Below are positions 15,744 through 24,702 of a DNA stretch of 64,000 nt, piece by piece. Source of the stretch: Lachnospiraceae bacterium (GTDB lineage Bacteria > Bacillota > Clostridia > Lachnospirales > Lachnospiraceae). The stretch covers positions 18,354 through 82,353 of the forward strand of contig CAAGMZ010000026.1 of NCBI GenBank assembly GCA_900771195.1, in the 5' to 3' direction. The notes under the pieces were generated by a model that searched no databases, had not been told where the DNA came from, and saw only the letters and a list, made by a program, of their open reading frames with translations. A program made the position numbers and the translations under genes. How positions within the stretch are numbered: the stretch's first letter is position 1; each line of letters begins with the position of its first letter.

Positions 15744-18700
15744 ATGGCAAGAAAAATGAAAACCATGGATGGAAACAATGCTGCAGCACACGTTTCATAC
15801 GCATATTCGGAAGTAGCAGCTATCTATCCTATTACGCCTTCATCAGTTATGGCAGAATGTGCTGATGAATGGGCAACCCAGGGCAGAAAGAACATCTTCG
15901 GCCAGGAGGTTCAGCTTACAGAGATGCAGTCAGAGGCCGGTGCAGCAGGTGCCGTTCACGGTTCACTTTCAGCAGGTGCTTTAACTACAACATTCACAGC
16001 ATCTCAGGGACTTCTGCTTATGATTCCCAACATGTATAAGATTGCAGGTGAGCAGCTTCCCTGCGTAATCGATGTATCAGCACGTTGCGTTGCATCACAT
16101 GCACTTAATATTTTTGGTGACCATTCAGACGTATATGCATGCCGTCAGACCGGTTTTGCAATGCTTTGTGAGTCAAGCGTACAGGAGGTTATGGATCTTA
16201 CACCTGTAGCCCACTGTTCTGCAATTAAGGGCAAAGTTCCTTTCCTCAACTTCTTTGACGGATTCCGTACATCACACGAGATTCAGAAGATTGAGATGTG
16301 GGATTATGAGGACCTTAAGGATATGGTAGATATGGATGCGATTGCTGAGTTCCGTCGTCACGCACTCAATCCTGAGCATCCGTGTCAGAGAGGTTCAGCT
16401 CAGAATCCTGATGTATTCTTCCAGGCAAGAGAAGCATGCAACCCTTATTATGATGCACTTCCTGAGGTAGTTGAGGAGTACATGAACAAGGTTAATGCCA
16501 AGATTGGTACAGATTACAAGCTTTTCAATTACTATGGTGCACCTGATGCAGACAGAGTTATCATTGCAATGGGTTCAGTATGTGAGACTATTGACGAGAC
16601 GATTGATTACCTTCTTAAGCAGGGTGAAAAGGTGGGTGTTATCAAGGTTCGCCTTTACAGACCTTTCAGTGCAAAACACCTTCTTGCAGTTATGCCTAAG
16701 ACCGTTAAGCAGATTTCGGTTCTTGACAGAACAAAGGAGCCCGGTTCAATCGGCGAGCCTCTTTACCTTGATGTTGTTGCAGCTATCAAGGATACAGAGT
16801 TTGCTAATGTATCAGTATTCTCAGGCCGTTACGGATTGGGTTCAAAGGATACTACTCCCGCACAGATTATTGCGGTTTATAATAATACAACCAAGAAGAG
16901 ATTTACTATCGGTATCGATGATGATGTTACCAATCTTTCACTTGCAACAGGCCCTTCACCTGTTACAGCTCCTGACGGAATCACAAGCTGTAAATTCTGG
17001 GGACTTGGTGCAGACGGTACTGTAGGTGCCAACAAGAACTCCATCAAGATTATCGGTGACCATACAGATATGTATGCTCAGGCATATTTTGATTATGATT
17101 CAAAGAAGTCCGGCGGTGTTACTATTTCTCACCTTCGTTTCGGACATTCCAAAATCAAATCAACATACCTTATCAACAAGGCAGATTTCGTAGCATGCCA
17201 TAATCCTGCATATGTACGTAAGTACAACATGGTTCAGGATCTTAAGGATGGCGGCACATTCCTTCTTAACTGCGACTGGGATGCAGAGGGACTTGAGGAG
17301 CATCTTCCCGGACAGGCTAAGAGATACATTGCAGAGCATAACATTAAGTTCTACACCATAGACGGTATCAAGCTTGGTATTGAGACCGGAATGGGCGGAC
17401 GTATCAATACGATTCTTCAGGCAGCTTTCTTTAAACTTGCCAACATCATTCCTATCGATGATGCAATCAAGTACATGAAGGATGCAGCAACAGCCAGCTA
17501 CATGAAGAAAGGTGAAGACGTTGTTAAGAAGAACCACAACGCTATTGATGCCGGTATTGCCAATGTAGTTGAGGTTAAGGTTCCTGAAAGCTGGAAGGAT
17601 GCTAAGGATGAGCCTCTTATGGGCGATGCATCAGGCGACAGACAGGACGTTGTTAAGTTTGTTAATACAATTCAGCACGCTGTTAACACTCAGGAAGGTA
17701 ATAAGCTCCCTGTATCAGCATTTAAGGATTATGTAGATGGTTCAACACCTTCAGGTGCATCAGCATTCGAGAAGCGTGGCGTTGCAACAACAGTTCCTTC
17801 ATGGGATCCTGCAAAGTGTATCCAGTGTAACTTCTGTTCATATGTTTGCCCTCACGCTGTAATCCGTCCTGTAGCTCTTACAGAGGATGAAGCTGCAAAG
17901 GCTCCTGCAGGAATGAAGATGGCAGATATGACAGGAATGCCCGGATACAAGTTCGCTGTAACTGTTTCTGAGTTTGACTGCATGGATTGTAAGGTTTGCG
18001 TCAATGTATGTCCTTCAAAGGAAAAAGCTCTTACAATGGTAAGATTTAACGATGAAGACAGAACACAGCAGAATGCATTTGATTATGGTCAGTCATTACC
18101 TGATAAGCAGGAAGTTCTTGATAAATTTAAAGAGACAACAGTAAAGGGCAGCCAGTTCAAGCAGCCGTTACTCGAGTTCTCAGGCGCTTGTGCAGGATGC
18201 GGAGAGACACCTTACGCTAAGCTCATCACACAGCTTTTCGGTGACAGAATGTATATTGCCAATGCAACAGGCTGCTCATCAATCTGGGGCAACTCATCAC
18301 CTTCGACACCTTACACTGTTAACAAGGAAGGTCATGGTCCTGCATGGTGTAATTCACTGTTCGAGGATAACGCTGAGTTTGGTATGGGTATGTTCCTTGC
18401 CCAGAAGGCAGTAAGAACAAGACTTAAAGCCCAGGTTGAGGAAGTTCTTGAGACCTCATCCAATGAAGATGTAAAGGCAGCAGCTAAGGAATATCTTGAT
18501 ACATTCTCATGCGGAAGCACTAACGGAAAGGCAACAAAGAAGTTAGTTGCAGCTCTTGAGAATGAGAATACTGATATAGCTAAGGCAATTCTTGCTGATA
18601 AGGATATGCTTTCCAAGAAGTCACAGTGGGTATTCGGTGGTGACGGATGGGCTTACGATATCGGATTCGGCGGCGTTGACCACGTTATCGCAAGCGATAA

Positions 18701-19271
18701 GGATATCAACATCTTCGTATTCAATACTGAGGTTTACTCCAATACAGGCGGACAGGCTTCAAAGGCTACACCTACAGGTGCGGTTGCGGAGTTTGCAGCA
18801 GCAGGTAAGGAAGTTAAGCAGAAGGATATTGCAAGCATTGCAATGAGCTATGGTTATGTATATGTAGCACAGGTATCAATGGGAGCTGACCGTAACCAGT
18901 GCATCAAGGCTATTGCAGAGGCTGAGGCTTATCCGGGACCTTCACTTATCATCGCATATGCTCCTTGTATCAACCACAGCATCAAGGCCGGAATGTCACA
19001 TGCTCAGGATGTTGAGAAGGAAGCAGTTGATTGCGGATACTGGAATCTGTTCAGATTTAATCCTGCACTTAAGGAGGAAGGAAAGAATCCGTTCCAGCTT
19101 GACTCTAAGGAGCCTAAGGGAAGCTACAGGGACTTCATTATGGCTGAGGCACGTTATGCAAGACTTGCCAAGTCCAATCCTGAGAGAGCTGAGAAGCTCT
19201 TTGCAGAGGCTGAAGAGAATGCTAAGGCAAGATACGAGTATCTTGTAAAATACAGCAGACTTTTCGAGTAA
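15744..19271 (+). CDS. nifJ: Pyruvate:ferredoxin (flavodoxin) oxidoreductase
   Basis: The 1175-residue single-chain enzyme converts pyruvate and CoA to acetyl-CoA, CO2 and reduced ferredoxin in the cytoplasm. The N-terminal part has the YPITPSSVMAE motif and the central part carries two [4Fe-4S] motifs, CIQCNFCSYVCP (about 690) and CMDCKVCVNVCP (about 748). A further cluster cysteine pair CAGCGETPY (about 815) and the thiamine diphosphate region GGDGWAYDIGFGG (about 965) follow. Length and domain order are full. Codon use is strongly biased towards a small set, as expected for a highly expressed gene. It has its own promoter and terminator. Confidence 0.98.
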   Translation: MARKMKTMDGNNAAAHVSYAYSEVAAIYPITPSSVMAECADEWATQGRKNIFGQEVQLTEMQSEAGAAGAVHGSLSAGALTTTFTASQGLLLMIPNMYKIAGEQLPCVIDVSARCVASHALNIFGDHSDVYACRQTGFAMLCESSVQEVMDLTPVAHCSAIKGKVPFLNFFDGFRTSHEIQKIEMWDYEDLKDMVDMDAIAEFRRHALNPEHPCQRGSAQNPDVFFQAREACNPYYDALPEVVEEYMNKVNAKIGTDYKLFNYYGAPDADRVIIAMGSVCETIDETIDYLLKQGEKVGVIKVRLYRPFSAKHLLAVMPKTVKQISVLDRTKEPGSIGEPLYLDVVAAIKDTEFANVSVFSGRYGLGSKDTTPAQIIAVYNNTTKKRFTIGIDDDVTNLSLATGPSPVTAPDGITSCKFWGLGADGTVGANKNSIKIIGDHTDMYAQAYFDYDSKKSGGVTISHLRFGHSKIKSTYLINKADFVACHNPAYVRKYNMVQDLKDGGTFLLNCDWDAEGLEEHLPGQAKRYIAEHNIKFYTIDGIKLGIETGMGGRINTILQAAFFKLANIIPIDDAIKYMKDAATASYMKKGEDVVKKNHNAIDAGIANVVEVKVPESWKDAKDEPLMGDASGDRQDVVKFVNTIQHAVNTQEGNKLPVSAFKDYVDGSTPSGASAFEKRGVATTVPSWDPAKCIQCNFCSYVCPHAVIRPVALTEDEAAKAPAGMKMADMTGMPGYKFAVTVSEFDCMDCKVCVNVCPSKEKALTMVRFNDEDRTQQNAFDYGQSLPDKQEVLDKFKETTVKGSQFKQPLLEFSGACAGCGETPYAKLITQLFGDRMYIANATGCSSIWGNSSPSTPYTVNKEGHGPAWCNSLFEDNAEFGMGMFLAQKAVRTRLKAQVEEVLETSSNEDVKAAAKEYLDTFSCGSTNGKATKKLVAALENENTDIAKAILADKDMLSKKSQWVFGGDGWAYDIGFGGVDHVIASDKDINIFVFNTEVYSNTGGQASKATPTGAVAEFAAAGKEVKQKDIASIAMSYGYVYVAQVSMGADRNQCIKAIAEAEAYPGPSLIIAYAPCINHSIKAGMSHAQDVEKEAVDCGYWNLFRFNPALKEEGKNPFQLDSKEPKGSYRDFIMAEARYARLAKSNPERAEKLFAEAEENAKARYEYLVKYSRLFE

Positions 19272-19299
19272 TCTGAAAGTTAAATTAAAATGATTTGTT

Positions 19300-19345
19300 G
19301 CCGTTCCTGCGGTTAATAATTAACTGTGGGGACGGCGGCTTTTTA
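19300..19345 (+). terminator. Intrinsic terminator of the PFOR gene
   Basis: GCCGTTCC (19300-19307) pairs with the GGGGACGGC region near 19336 around a further GTTAAT/ATTAAC helix. A T-rich tract (TTTTTA) follows. Confidence 0.8.
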
Positions 19346-19378
19346 TTTGTAAAAGATATATAAAAATGCCTATAACAC

Positions 19379-19407
19379 TTGCAAAACCGATTCTGAAATA
19401 ATACAAT
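19379..19407 (+). promoter_or_regulatory. Promoter of the AI-2E-family transporter gene
   Basis: TTGCAA (19379-19384), 17 bases and TACAAT (19402-19407), about 30 bases before the start codon at 19438. Confidence 0.7.
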
Positions 19408-19437
19408 GAAAACAGGAATGAAATTTTGGAGGAATAA

Positions 19438-20754
19438 ATGGACAGCGAGAATAACAGTTTACCATCCGGTAATGGTAAAAAATCCAGATTTAAGACAAAA
19501 TATGGTAAGATAGGACTTGTTGCTTTTATCGTTATCGCATGCAGCATCCTGTTCTACTTTGCTTTTTTTAAGGACAAAACACTCTTTGGATTTATAAAGA
19601 GTATATGGTCAAGCCTTACGCCGTTTATAGTAGGGGCGGTGCTTGCTTATGTTCTTAAGCCGCTGTGTGTTGTTTTTGAAAAGTGGTTTGGAAAGCTGTT
19701 CAAAAAAATGAAGAATCGAAGGAAGGCTGAGAAATTATCAGCTAATCTGGCGATTGTAGCTTCCATAATTTTATTTTTGCTGATAATATATTCCCTTTTT
19801 GCATCTGTCATTCCGCAGGTTATAGACAGTGCGAAGGTTCTTATTAAGACGTTGCCTGAAACATATACAAAAGCTATGGATTGGATTAAGAATATTGCCA
19901 AAGACACAGCTTTTCAGGAAAAAATTGATGATTTCACAAAGAATGGACTGAGCAGCATTGAAGTTCTTATGGATAAGCTTATGAACGTTGATACAAGCAA
20001 GCTGCTCGCAAATGTCACAATCGGTGTCAAGGGCGTATTTGCATTTCTTAAGAATATGCTTATCGGAATGGTGTCCTGCGTCTACATTCTCGGGCAGAGA
20101 AAGAAGCTGGCTGCACAGGGTAAATTGATAATATACAGTGTTTTTTCCAATAAGTGGGCAGACAAGGTAATGGATGAGCTGAAGTATATTGATAAGATGT
20201 TCAGCGGATTCCTTAACGGAAAGATTGTGGATTCAATTATTATCGGAGTATTGACATTCATTGTGCTGTCGATATTCAGGATGCCATACACAATGCTTAT
20301 CAGCGTTATTATATGTATCACCAATATCATACCGTTTTTTGGGCCATGGATTGGAGCGATACCTTCGGCATTTATCATACTTATGGTAAGCCCCATAAAG
20401 TGTCTGTATTTTATTATTATCATCATTGTCATACAGCAGTTTGACGGTAATATTCTCGGTCCGAAGATACTTGGAAATACCACGGGATTGTCGAGCTTCT
20501 GGGTGCTGTTTTCGATTGTTTTCTTTGGAAGCATGTACGGGTTTATAGGAATGCTCATAGGTGTGCCGCTGTTTGCCGTATTTTACGACATAGTAGAGAG
20601 ACTTGTACGTCACGGACTGGATAAGCGTAAACACAGGGAAATGTATGATACTTATAAGGAAAATGGGCGTATAGAGGAAGAAGAAAGGGCTAAAGAGAAG
20701 GCTAAGAGAAAGCTCAGGATAAAGAGATTTCATTTTAACAAAAAGGACAAATAA
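19438..20754 (+). CDS. AI-2E family (PerM/UPF0118) membrane transporter
   Basis: The 438-residue integral membrane protein has about eight hydrophobic helices and basic ends, matching the AI-2E exporter/PerM family. Conserved blocks are FIVGAVLAYVLKP near residue 62, FGPWIGAIPSAFIIL near 300 and the family motif VIQQFDGNILGPKILG near 335-350. Some members export autoinducer-2 or act as Na+/H+ antiporters; the substrate here is not determinable. GGAGG precedes ATG 19438. It is monocistronic by its own promoter and a 16-bp terminator hairpin, although spmB starts just after that hairpin. Confidence 0.9.
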   Translation: MDSENNSLPSGNGKKSRFKTKYGKIGLVAFIVIACSILFYFAFFKDKTLFGFIKSIWSSLTPFIVGAVLAYVLKPLCVVFEKWFGKLFKKMKNRRKAEKLSANLAIVASIILFLLIIYSLFASVIPQVIDSAKVLIKTLPETYTKAMDWIKNIAKDTAFQEKIDDFTKNGLSSIEVLMDKLMNVDTSKLLANVTIGVKGVFAFLKNMLIGMVSCVYILGQRKKLAAQGKLIIYSVFSNKWADKVMDELKYIDKMFSGFLNGKIVDSIIIGVLTFIVLSIFRMPYTMLISVIICITNIIPFFGPWIGAIPSAFIILMVSPIKCLYFIIIIIVIQQFDGNILGPKILGNTTGLSSFWVLFSIVFFGSMYGFIGMLIGVPLFAVFYDIVERLVRHGLDKRKHREMYDTYKENGRIEEEERAKEKAKRKLRIKRFHFNKKDK

Positions 20755-20764
20755 AACCGATTGT

Positions 20765-20808
20765 AAAAGCATAGGATATACGGATATATCCTATGCTTTT
20801 AAATTTTT
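20765..20808 (+). terminator. Perfect 16-bp hairpin between the AI-2E-family gene and spmB
   Basis: AAAAGCATAGGATATA (20765-20780), loop CGGA and TATATCCTATGCTTTT (20785-20800) are perfectly complementary and followed by AAATTTTT. It should terminate the upstream transcript. The right arm contains an in-frame ATG (20793), and the spmB start at 20811 lies only 10 bases after the stem, with no Shine-Dalgarno sequence between. Confidence 0.8.
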
Positions 20809-20810
20809 AT

Positions 20811-21335
20811 ATGAAAATTCTGCTGTACATATCTTCGTTTATTATTCCGTTCATTGTGTTCTACGTTGTTGCATATGGGCTGTGCCACAAGCACAACGTA
20901 TATGAAGATTTCATAGAAGGCGCCGGGGACGGGCTCAGAACCGTAGTGTCGATATTACCGACGCTGATAGGACTCATGGTTGGCGTCAGGGTTCTGAGGG
21001 CATCAGGGTTTCTTGATGCCGTTGGCAGGCTGATTGGCAAATTCAGCGGGAACATAGGCCTTCCGGCAGATGTGGTGCCGGTAATAATAGTCAGGCTGTT
21101 TTCGTCAAGCGCTGCGACAGGATTGTGCCTTGATATATATAAGAATCTGGGCACTGATTCATATACAGGCTTCATGGTAAGCATATTGATGAGCTGCACA
21201 GAGACGGTTTTTTACACAATGAGCGTTTATTATATGGCGGCAAAGGTTAATAAGACCAGATGGACGTTAACGGGTGCGCTTATAGCCACCCTGGCGGGCA
21301 TAGTTGCAAGCGTGGTCCTGGCATTACTTCATTGA
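20811..21335 (+). CDS. spmB: Spore maturation protein B (nucleoside-recognition fold membrane protein)
   Basis: From ATG 20811 the 174-residue hydrophobic protein begins MKILLYISSFIIPF, matching the start of SpmB proteins, and contains the conserved segments VEDFIEGAG-like EDFIEGAGDGLRTV, PTLIGLMVGVRVLRASG and SCTETVFYTMSVYY. An in-frame ATG at 20793 lies inside a perfect hairpin and is unlikely. No Shine-Dalgarno sequence is visible before either ATG, so expression may rely on structure opening or on a leaderless-like start. SpmB acts with SpmA in spore core dehydration. Its separation from spmA by 6.6 kb is unusual. Confidence 0.88.
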   Translation: MKILLYISSFIIPFIVFYVVAYGLCHKHNVYEDFIEGAGDGLRTVVSILPTLIGLMVGVRVLRASGFLDAVGRLIGKFSGNIGLPADVVPVIIVRLFSSSAATGLCLDIYKNLGTDSYTGFMVSILMSCTETVFYTMSVYYMAAKVNKTRWTLTGALIATLAGIVASVVLALLH

Positions 21336-21617
21336 ATAGTAAAATGACCTCCCGTGCGGAAACGGGAGGCCGAAGGAGAAAAAAGTATATGTAAACAATT
21401 GCAGATAAAAATCTGCGATTAGGGAATGTTAGGCGAAGTCGGACGGCACCAGCCGGCACCGGCGACCTCTTTTGTATGATATTAATATAAACGATAAATG
21501 TGTACAAAATGTGGTTAACTGATAAAAGAAAAATGAAAAAAGTGTAACCAAATAATAAAACAGAAAAAATGTTGACAAAATACCTGTTTTTTCCGGTTAA
21601 TGTAGTAAAGTTGCTGA
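21336..21617. other. Non-coding stretch between spmB and the BMP lipoprotein gene
   Basis: A hairpin CCTCCCGT/ACGGGAGG (21348-21355 with 21362-21369) follows spmB without a T tract. An AAGGAG is followed by an ATG-TAA start-stop pair near 21391-21396, too short to be a gene. A GC-rich imperfect inverted repeat lies around 21438-21470. A TTGACA at 21573 could be a -35 box, but no well-spaced -10 is seen. No purine riboswitch core could be recognised here. Confidence 0.5.
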
Positions 21618-21661
21618 TTTTGTAAATTTGGCTTTACAATTTACAAAAATTATTGTACGAT
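21618..21661 (+). promoter_or_regulatory. Promoter and overlapping inverted repeat before the BMP/purine transport operon
   Basis: An 11-bp perfect inverted repeat TTTTGTAAATT (21618-21628) and AATTTACAAAA (21638-21648), with a 9-base spacer, overlaps a candidate -35 TTTACA (21633-21638). With a 17-base spacer the -10 is TACGAT (21656-21661). The position suggests a repressor operator controlling the operon. Confidence 0.6.
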
Positions 21662-21692
21662 ACTTGTTATCAAAAACAGGAGGATGTTCTTT

Positions 21693-22973
21693 ATGAAGAT
21701 CAAAAAGATTTTAAGTGGTATTCTTGCTGCTTCAATGGTGTTTGCTCTTACCGCATGCGGGACAAGCTCTTCATCAACAGACGAAGCAACAGAAGCAACA
21801 AAGCCAGCTGATTCAAAGACTGAGGCTGCAGGCGGAGAGACAAAGGCTGAGGCATCAGGCAGTGCTGTTTCAACAGATGATATCAAGGTTGGTGTCATTT
21901 TCGTCGGAGATGAGAACGAAGGTTACACAGCAGCACATTATGATGGTGTTAAGAAGATGGCTTCTGATCTTGGTATAAGCGAGGATCAGGTAATAATCAA
22001 GTTTAACATTCCCGAAGGCGATGAGTGCCTTACAGCTGCAGAGGATCTTGCAGACCAGGGATGCCAGATTATATTTGCCAACAGCTTCGGACATGAGGAT
22101 TACATGATTCAGGCAGCCAAGGAGTTCCCCGAGGTTCAGTTCTGTCATGCAACAGGATATCAGGCACAGAGCTGCGGATATGATAATATGCATAACTTCT
22201 TCACTTCAGTTTATGAGTCACGTTATGTATCAGGCGTAGTTGCCGGACTTAAGCTTAACGAGATGATTGCAGATGGTAAAATTACTGAAGATAAGGCTAA
22301 GATGGGCTATGTAGGTGCTTATCCTTATGCTGAGGTTATTTCGGGATTCACAGCATTTTATCTTGGCGCTAAGTCAGTATGTCCTTCAGTTACAATGGAA
22401 GTCAACTACACATACAGCTGGGCTGATCAGGCTCTTGAGCTTCAGACAGCAGATGCCCTTATTGCAGACGGATGCGTACTTATAAGCCAGCATGCTGATA
22501 CAGTAGGTGCGCCTACAGCATGTGAGAAGGCAGGAGTTCCTGTTGTAGGATACAACATCAGCATGATTCCCGCAGCTCCCAACACCGCTCTTACATCAGC
22601 ATCAATTGACTGGGCTCCTTACTATACATACGCTGTTAAGTGCGTACTTGACGGAGAGAAGATAGCAACTGACTGGTGTCAGGGATATGCAGACGGTGCC
22701 GACAAGATTACAGAGCTTAACGATAAAGCAATTGCCGAGGGAACCAAGGAAAAGGTTGAGGAAACCGAGAAGGCAATCAAGGACGGTTCACTGCATGTAT
22801 TTGATACAAAGACTTTCACAATTGGCGGAAAGACTCTTGAAGAGTATGTGGAAACAGAGGATGGTAAGGCTCTTGCAGCTTATGTAAGCGATGGATATTT
22901 CCATGAGTCAGAGCTTGCTTCTGCTCCTTCATTCAGCGTAATCATTGATGGCATTACATCAAATGCGCAGTAA
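21693..22973 (+). CDS. BMP-family ABC transporter substrate-binding lipoprotein
   Basis: The 426-residue protein starts at ATG 21693, nine bases after AGGAGG; an ATG at 21684 touches that site and is rejected. A lipoprotein signal peptide ends at the lipobox LTAC (Cys about 22), followed by a Ser/Thr/Glu-rich linker. The rest is a periplasmic-binding-protein type 1 fold of the BMP/PnrA group (KVGVIFVGDENEGYTAAHYD). These lipoproteins bind nucleosides or purines. The ABC ATPase, two permeases and xpt downstream support purine or nucleoside uptake. It has its own terminator, allowing higher expression than the membrane parts. Confidence 0.93.
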   Translation: MKIKKILSGILAASMVFALTACGTSSSSTDEATEATKPADSKTEAAGGETKAEASGSAVSTDDIKVGVIFVGDENEGYTAAHYDGVKKMASDLGISEDQVIIKFNIPEGDECLTAAEDLADQGCQIIFANSFGHEDYMIQAAKEFPEVQFCHATGYQAQSCGYDNMHNFFTSVYESRYVSGVVAGLKLNEMIADGKITEDKAKMGYVGAYPYAEVISGFTAFYLGAKSVCPSVTMEVNYTYSWADQALELQTADALIADGCVLISQHADTVGAPTACEKAGVPVVGYNISMIPAAPNTALTSASIDWAPYYTYAVKCVLDGEKIATDWCQGYADGADKITELNDKAIAEGTKEKVEETEKAIKDGSLHVFDTKTFTIGGKTLEEYVETEDGKALAAYVSDGYFHESELASAPSFSVIIDGITSNAQ

Positions 22974-23004
22974 TTGATTTCAAATATTATGGCTAAACAG
23001 CCGT

Positions 23005-23056
23005 AAAAGTGCCGCAGCGGCATCAGAGATGATGCTGCTGTGGCTTTTGTTGTTTT
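23005..23056 (+). terminator. Terminator after the BMP lipoprotein gene
   Basis: A 15-bp stem 23011-23025/23030-23044 (GCCGCAGCGGCATCA side, GAGA loop) is followed by TTTTGTTGTTTT. It probably limits read-through into the ATPase and permease genes. Confidence 0.8.
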
Positions 23057-23085
23057 ATGAGGATAATAATTGTAGGAAAAATCAA

Positions 23086-23114
23086 TAGACTTTAAAAAAA
23101 CGCTGTGCTATACT
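23086..23114 (+). promoter_or_regulatory. Candidate internal promoter before the ABC ATPase gene
   Basis: TAGACT (23086-23091), 17 bases and TATACT (23109-23114), after the lipoprotein terminator and 50 bases before the GTG start. Confidence 0.5.
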
Positions 23115-23163
23115 TTTGATATCTAAAAGCTGAATGATGAAAAATAACACGGAGGATGGAGCA

Positions 23164-24702
23164 GTGGAGGAAAGCAACGCGATTCAACTCAAAAACATTA
23201 CCAAAAAATTTGGTAAGGTTGTGGCCAATGACAAAGTGTGTCTTGAACTAAGAAAAGGCGAAATTCTTTCTATCCTTGGAGAGAACGGAAGCGGTAAGAC
23301 GACGCTTATGAATATGCTGTCAGGAATTTATTTTCCGGACGAAGGACAGATTTTTGTAAACGGTAAAGAAGTAACCATAAGCTCCCCGAAGGATTCTTTT
23401 GATCTCGGAATAGGCATGATACATCAGCATTTTAAGCTTGTTGATGTGCTCACTGCTGCAGATAACATTATTCTCGGACTTCCCGGCAAAAACAGGCTGA
23501 ACATGGACGAGGCAATCAAAAAGATAGATGAGATTACCTCTAAATACGGTTTTGAACTTGATCCCAGACAGAAAATATATGAGATGTCTGTGTCCCAGAA
23601 GCAGACAGTTGAGATAGTGAAGGTGCTTTATCGCGGTGCCAATATCTTAATTCTTGATGAACCTACTGCGGTTCTTACACCTCAGGAGACAGAAAGACTT
23701 TTTGACGTGCTTCGGAATATGCGTAAGGACGGACATGCGATAATCATTATAACTCATAAGCTTCATGAGGTTATGGAGATTTCCGACCGCGTGGCCATTC
23801 TGCGAAAAGGGCAGTACATTGGTACTGTTGAAACTGATAAGACTACAACAGCGCAGCTTACCGAGATGATGGTGGGCAAAAAGGTTGAGCTCAACATAGA
23901 CAGACCGGAACCAAAGGACCTTAATGAGAGGCTTTCGGTTGAAGGACTTACGTGCATCAACAAGGAAGGTCAGAAGACGGTAGATAATGTATCATTTAAG
24001 GCTTACAGCGGTGAAATACTCGGAATTGCCGGAATAGCAGGAAGCGGGCAGAAGGAGCTTCTTGAAGCGATTTCAGGACTTACGCCCAAGGCATCGGGGA
24101 AGATTATATATACGCCCAAGACAAGGGAGCCCATTGACATCACCGAAACAAAACCAAGTGAGATAGCCGATATGGGCGTGAGGCTTTCTTTTGTGCCTGA
24201 GGACAGGCTTGGAATGGGACTTGTAGGTTCCATGGGAATGACCGGAAACATGATGCTCAGAAGCTACAATAAGACCAAAGGCTTTTTTGTAAGTCGTAAG
24301 AAACCGAAGGAGCTGGCGGAAAGAATCATTCAGGATCTTGATGTTGTGACCCCGGGTGTGTCGACACCTGTCAGCAGGCTTTCAGGCGGAAATGTGCAGA
24401 AGGTTCTTGTAGGACGTGAGATAGCATCAAGACCAAGAGTACTTATGGCGGCGTATGCGGTCCGCGGACTTGACATAAACTCATCCTACACCATATACAG
24501 ACTTCTCAATGAGCAGAAGGAGCGGGGTGCAGCAGTTATATATGTAGGTGAGGACCTTGACGTGCTCGTTGAGTTATGTGACAGGATACTTGTTCTTTGT
24601 GGCGGCAAGGTCAGCGGCATAGTTGACGGAAGAAAGACTACAAAGGAAGAGATAGGGCTTCTCATGACAACATTGGGAAAGGAGGACACGGACAATGAGT
24701 GA
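23164..24702 (+). CDS. Nucleoside/purine ABC transporter ATP-binding protein (two ABC domains)
   Basis: The protein has 512 residues when started at GTG 23164, which has GGAGG at 23151-23155; ATG codons ten codons upstream lack a ribosome site. It is the duplicated ATPase of BMP-type importers. The first ABC domain has Walker A GENGSGKTT and Walker B NILILDEP. The second has GIAGSGQKE as a modified Walker A, signature LSGGNVQK and the RGLD motif. This asymmetry is typical of the YufO/MglA/RbsA type. Its 3' end overlaps the permease gene by eight bases. Confidence 0.93.
   Translation: MEESNAIQLKNITKKFGKVVANDKVCLELRKGEILSILGENGSGKTTLMNMLSGIYFPDEGQIFVNGKEVTISSPKDSFDLGIGMIHQHFKLVDVLTAADNIILGLPGKNRLNMDEAIKKIDEITSKYGFELDPRQKIYEMSVSQKQTVEIVKVLYRGANILILDEPTAVLTPQETERLFDVLRNMRKDGHAIIIITHKLHEVMEISDRVAILRKGQYIGTVETDKTTTAQLTEMMVGKKVELNIDRPEPKDLNERLSVEGLTCINKEGQKTVDNVSFKAYSGEILGIAGIAGSGQKELLEAISGLTPKASGKIIYTPKTREPIDITETKPSEIADMGVRLSFVPEDRLGMGLVGSMGMTGNMMLRSYNKTKGFFVSRKKPKELAERIIQDLDVVTPGVSTPVSRLSGGNVQKVLVGREIASRPRVLMAAYAVRGLDINSSYTIYRLLNEQKERGAAVIYVGEDLDVLVELCDRILVLCGGKVSGIVDGRKTTKEEIGLLMTTLGKEDTDNE

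Noticed and set aside
20793..20810. Earlier ATG for spmB
   Set aside because: It lies within the arm of a perfect 16-bp terminator hairpin and adds residues not found at SpmB starts.
21336..21690. Purine riboswitch before the BMP/xpt operon
   Set aside because: The conserved purine aptamer core could not be found by eye; an inverted repeat over the promoter explains control better.
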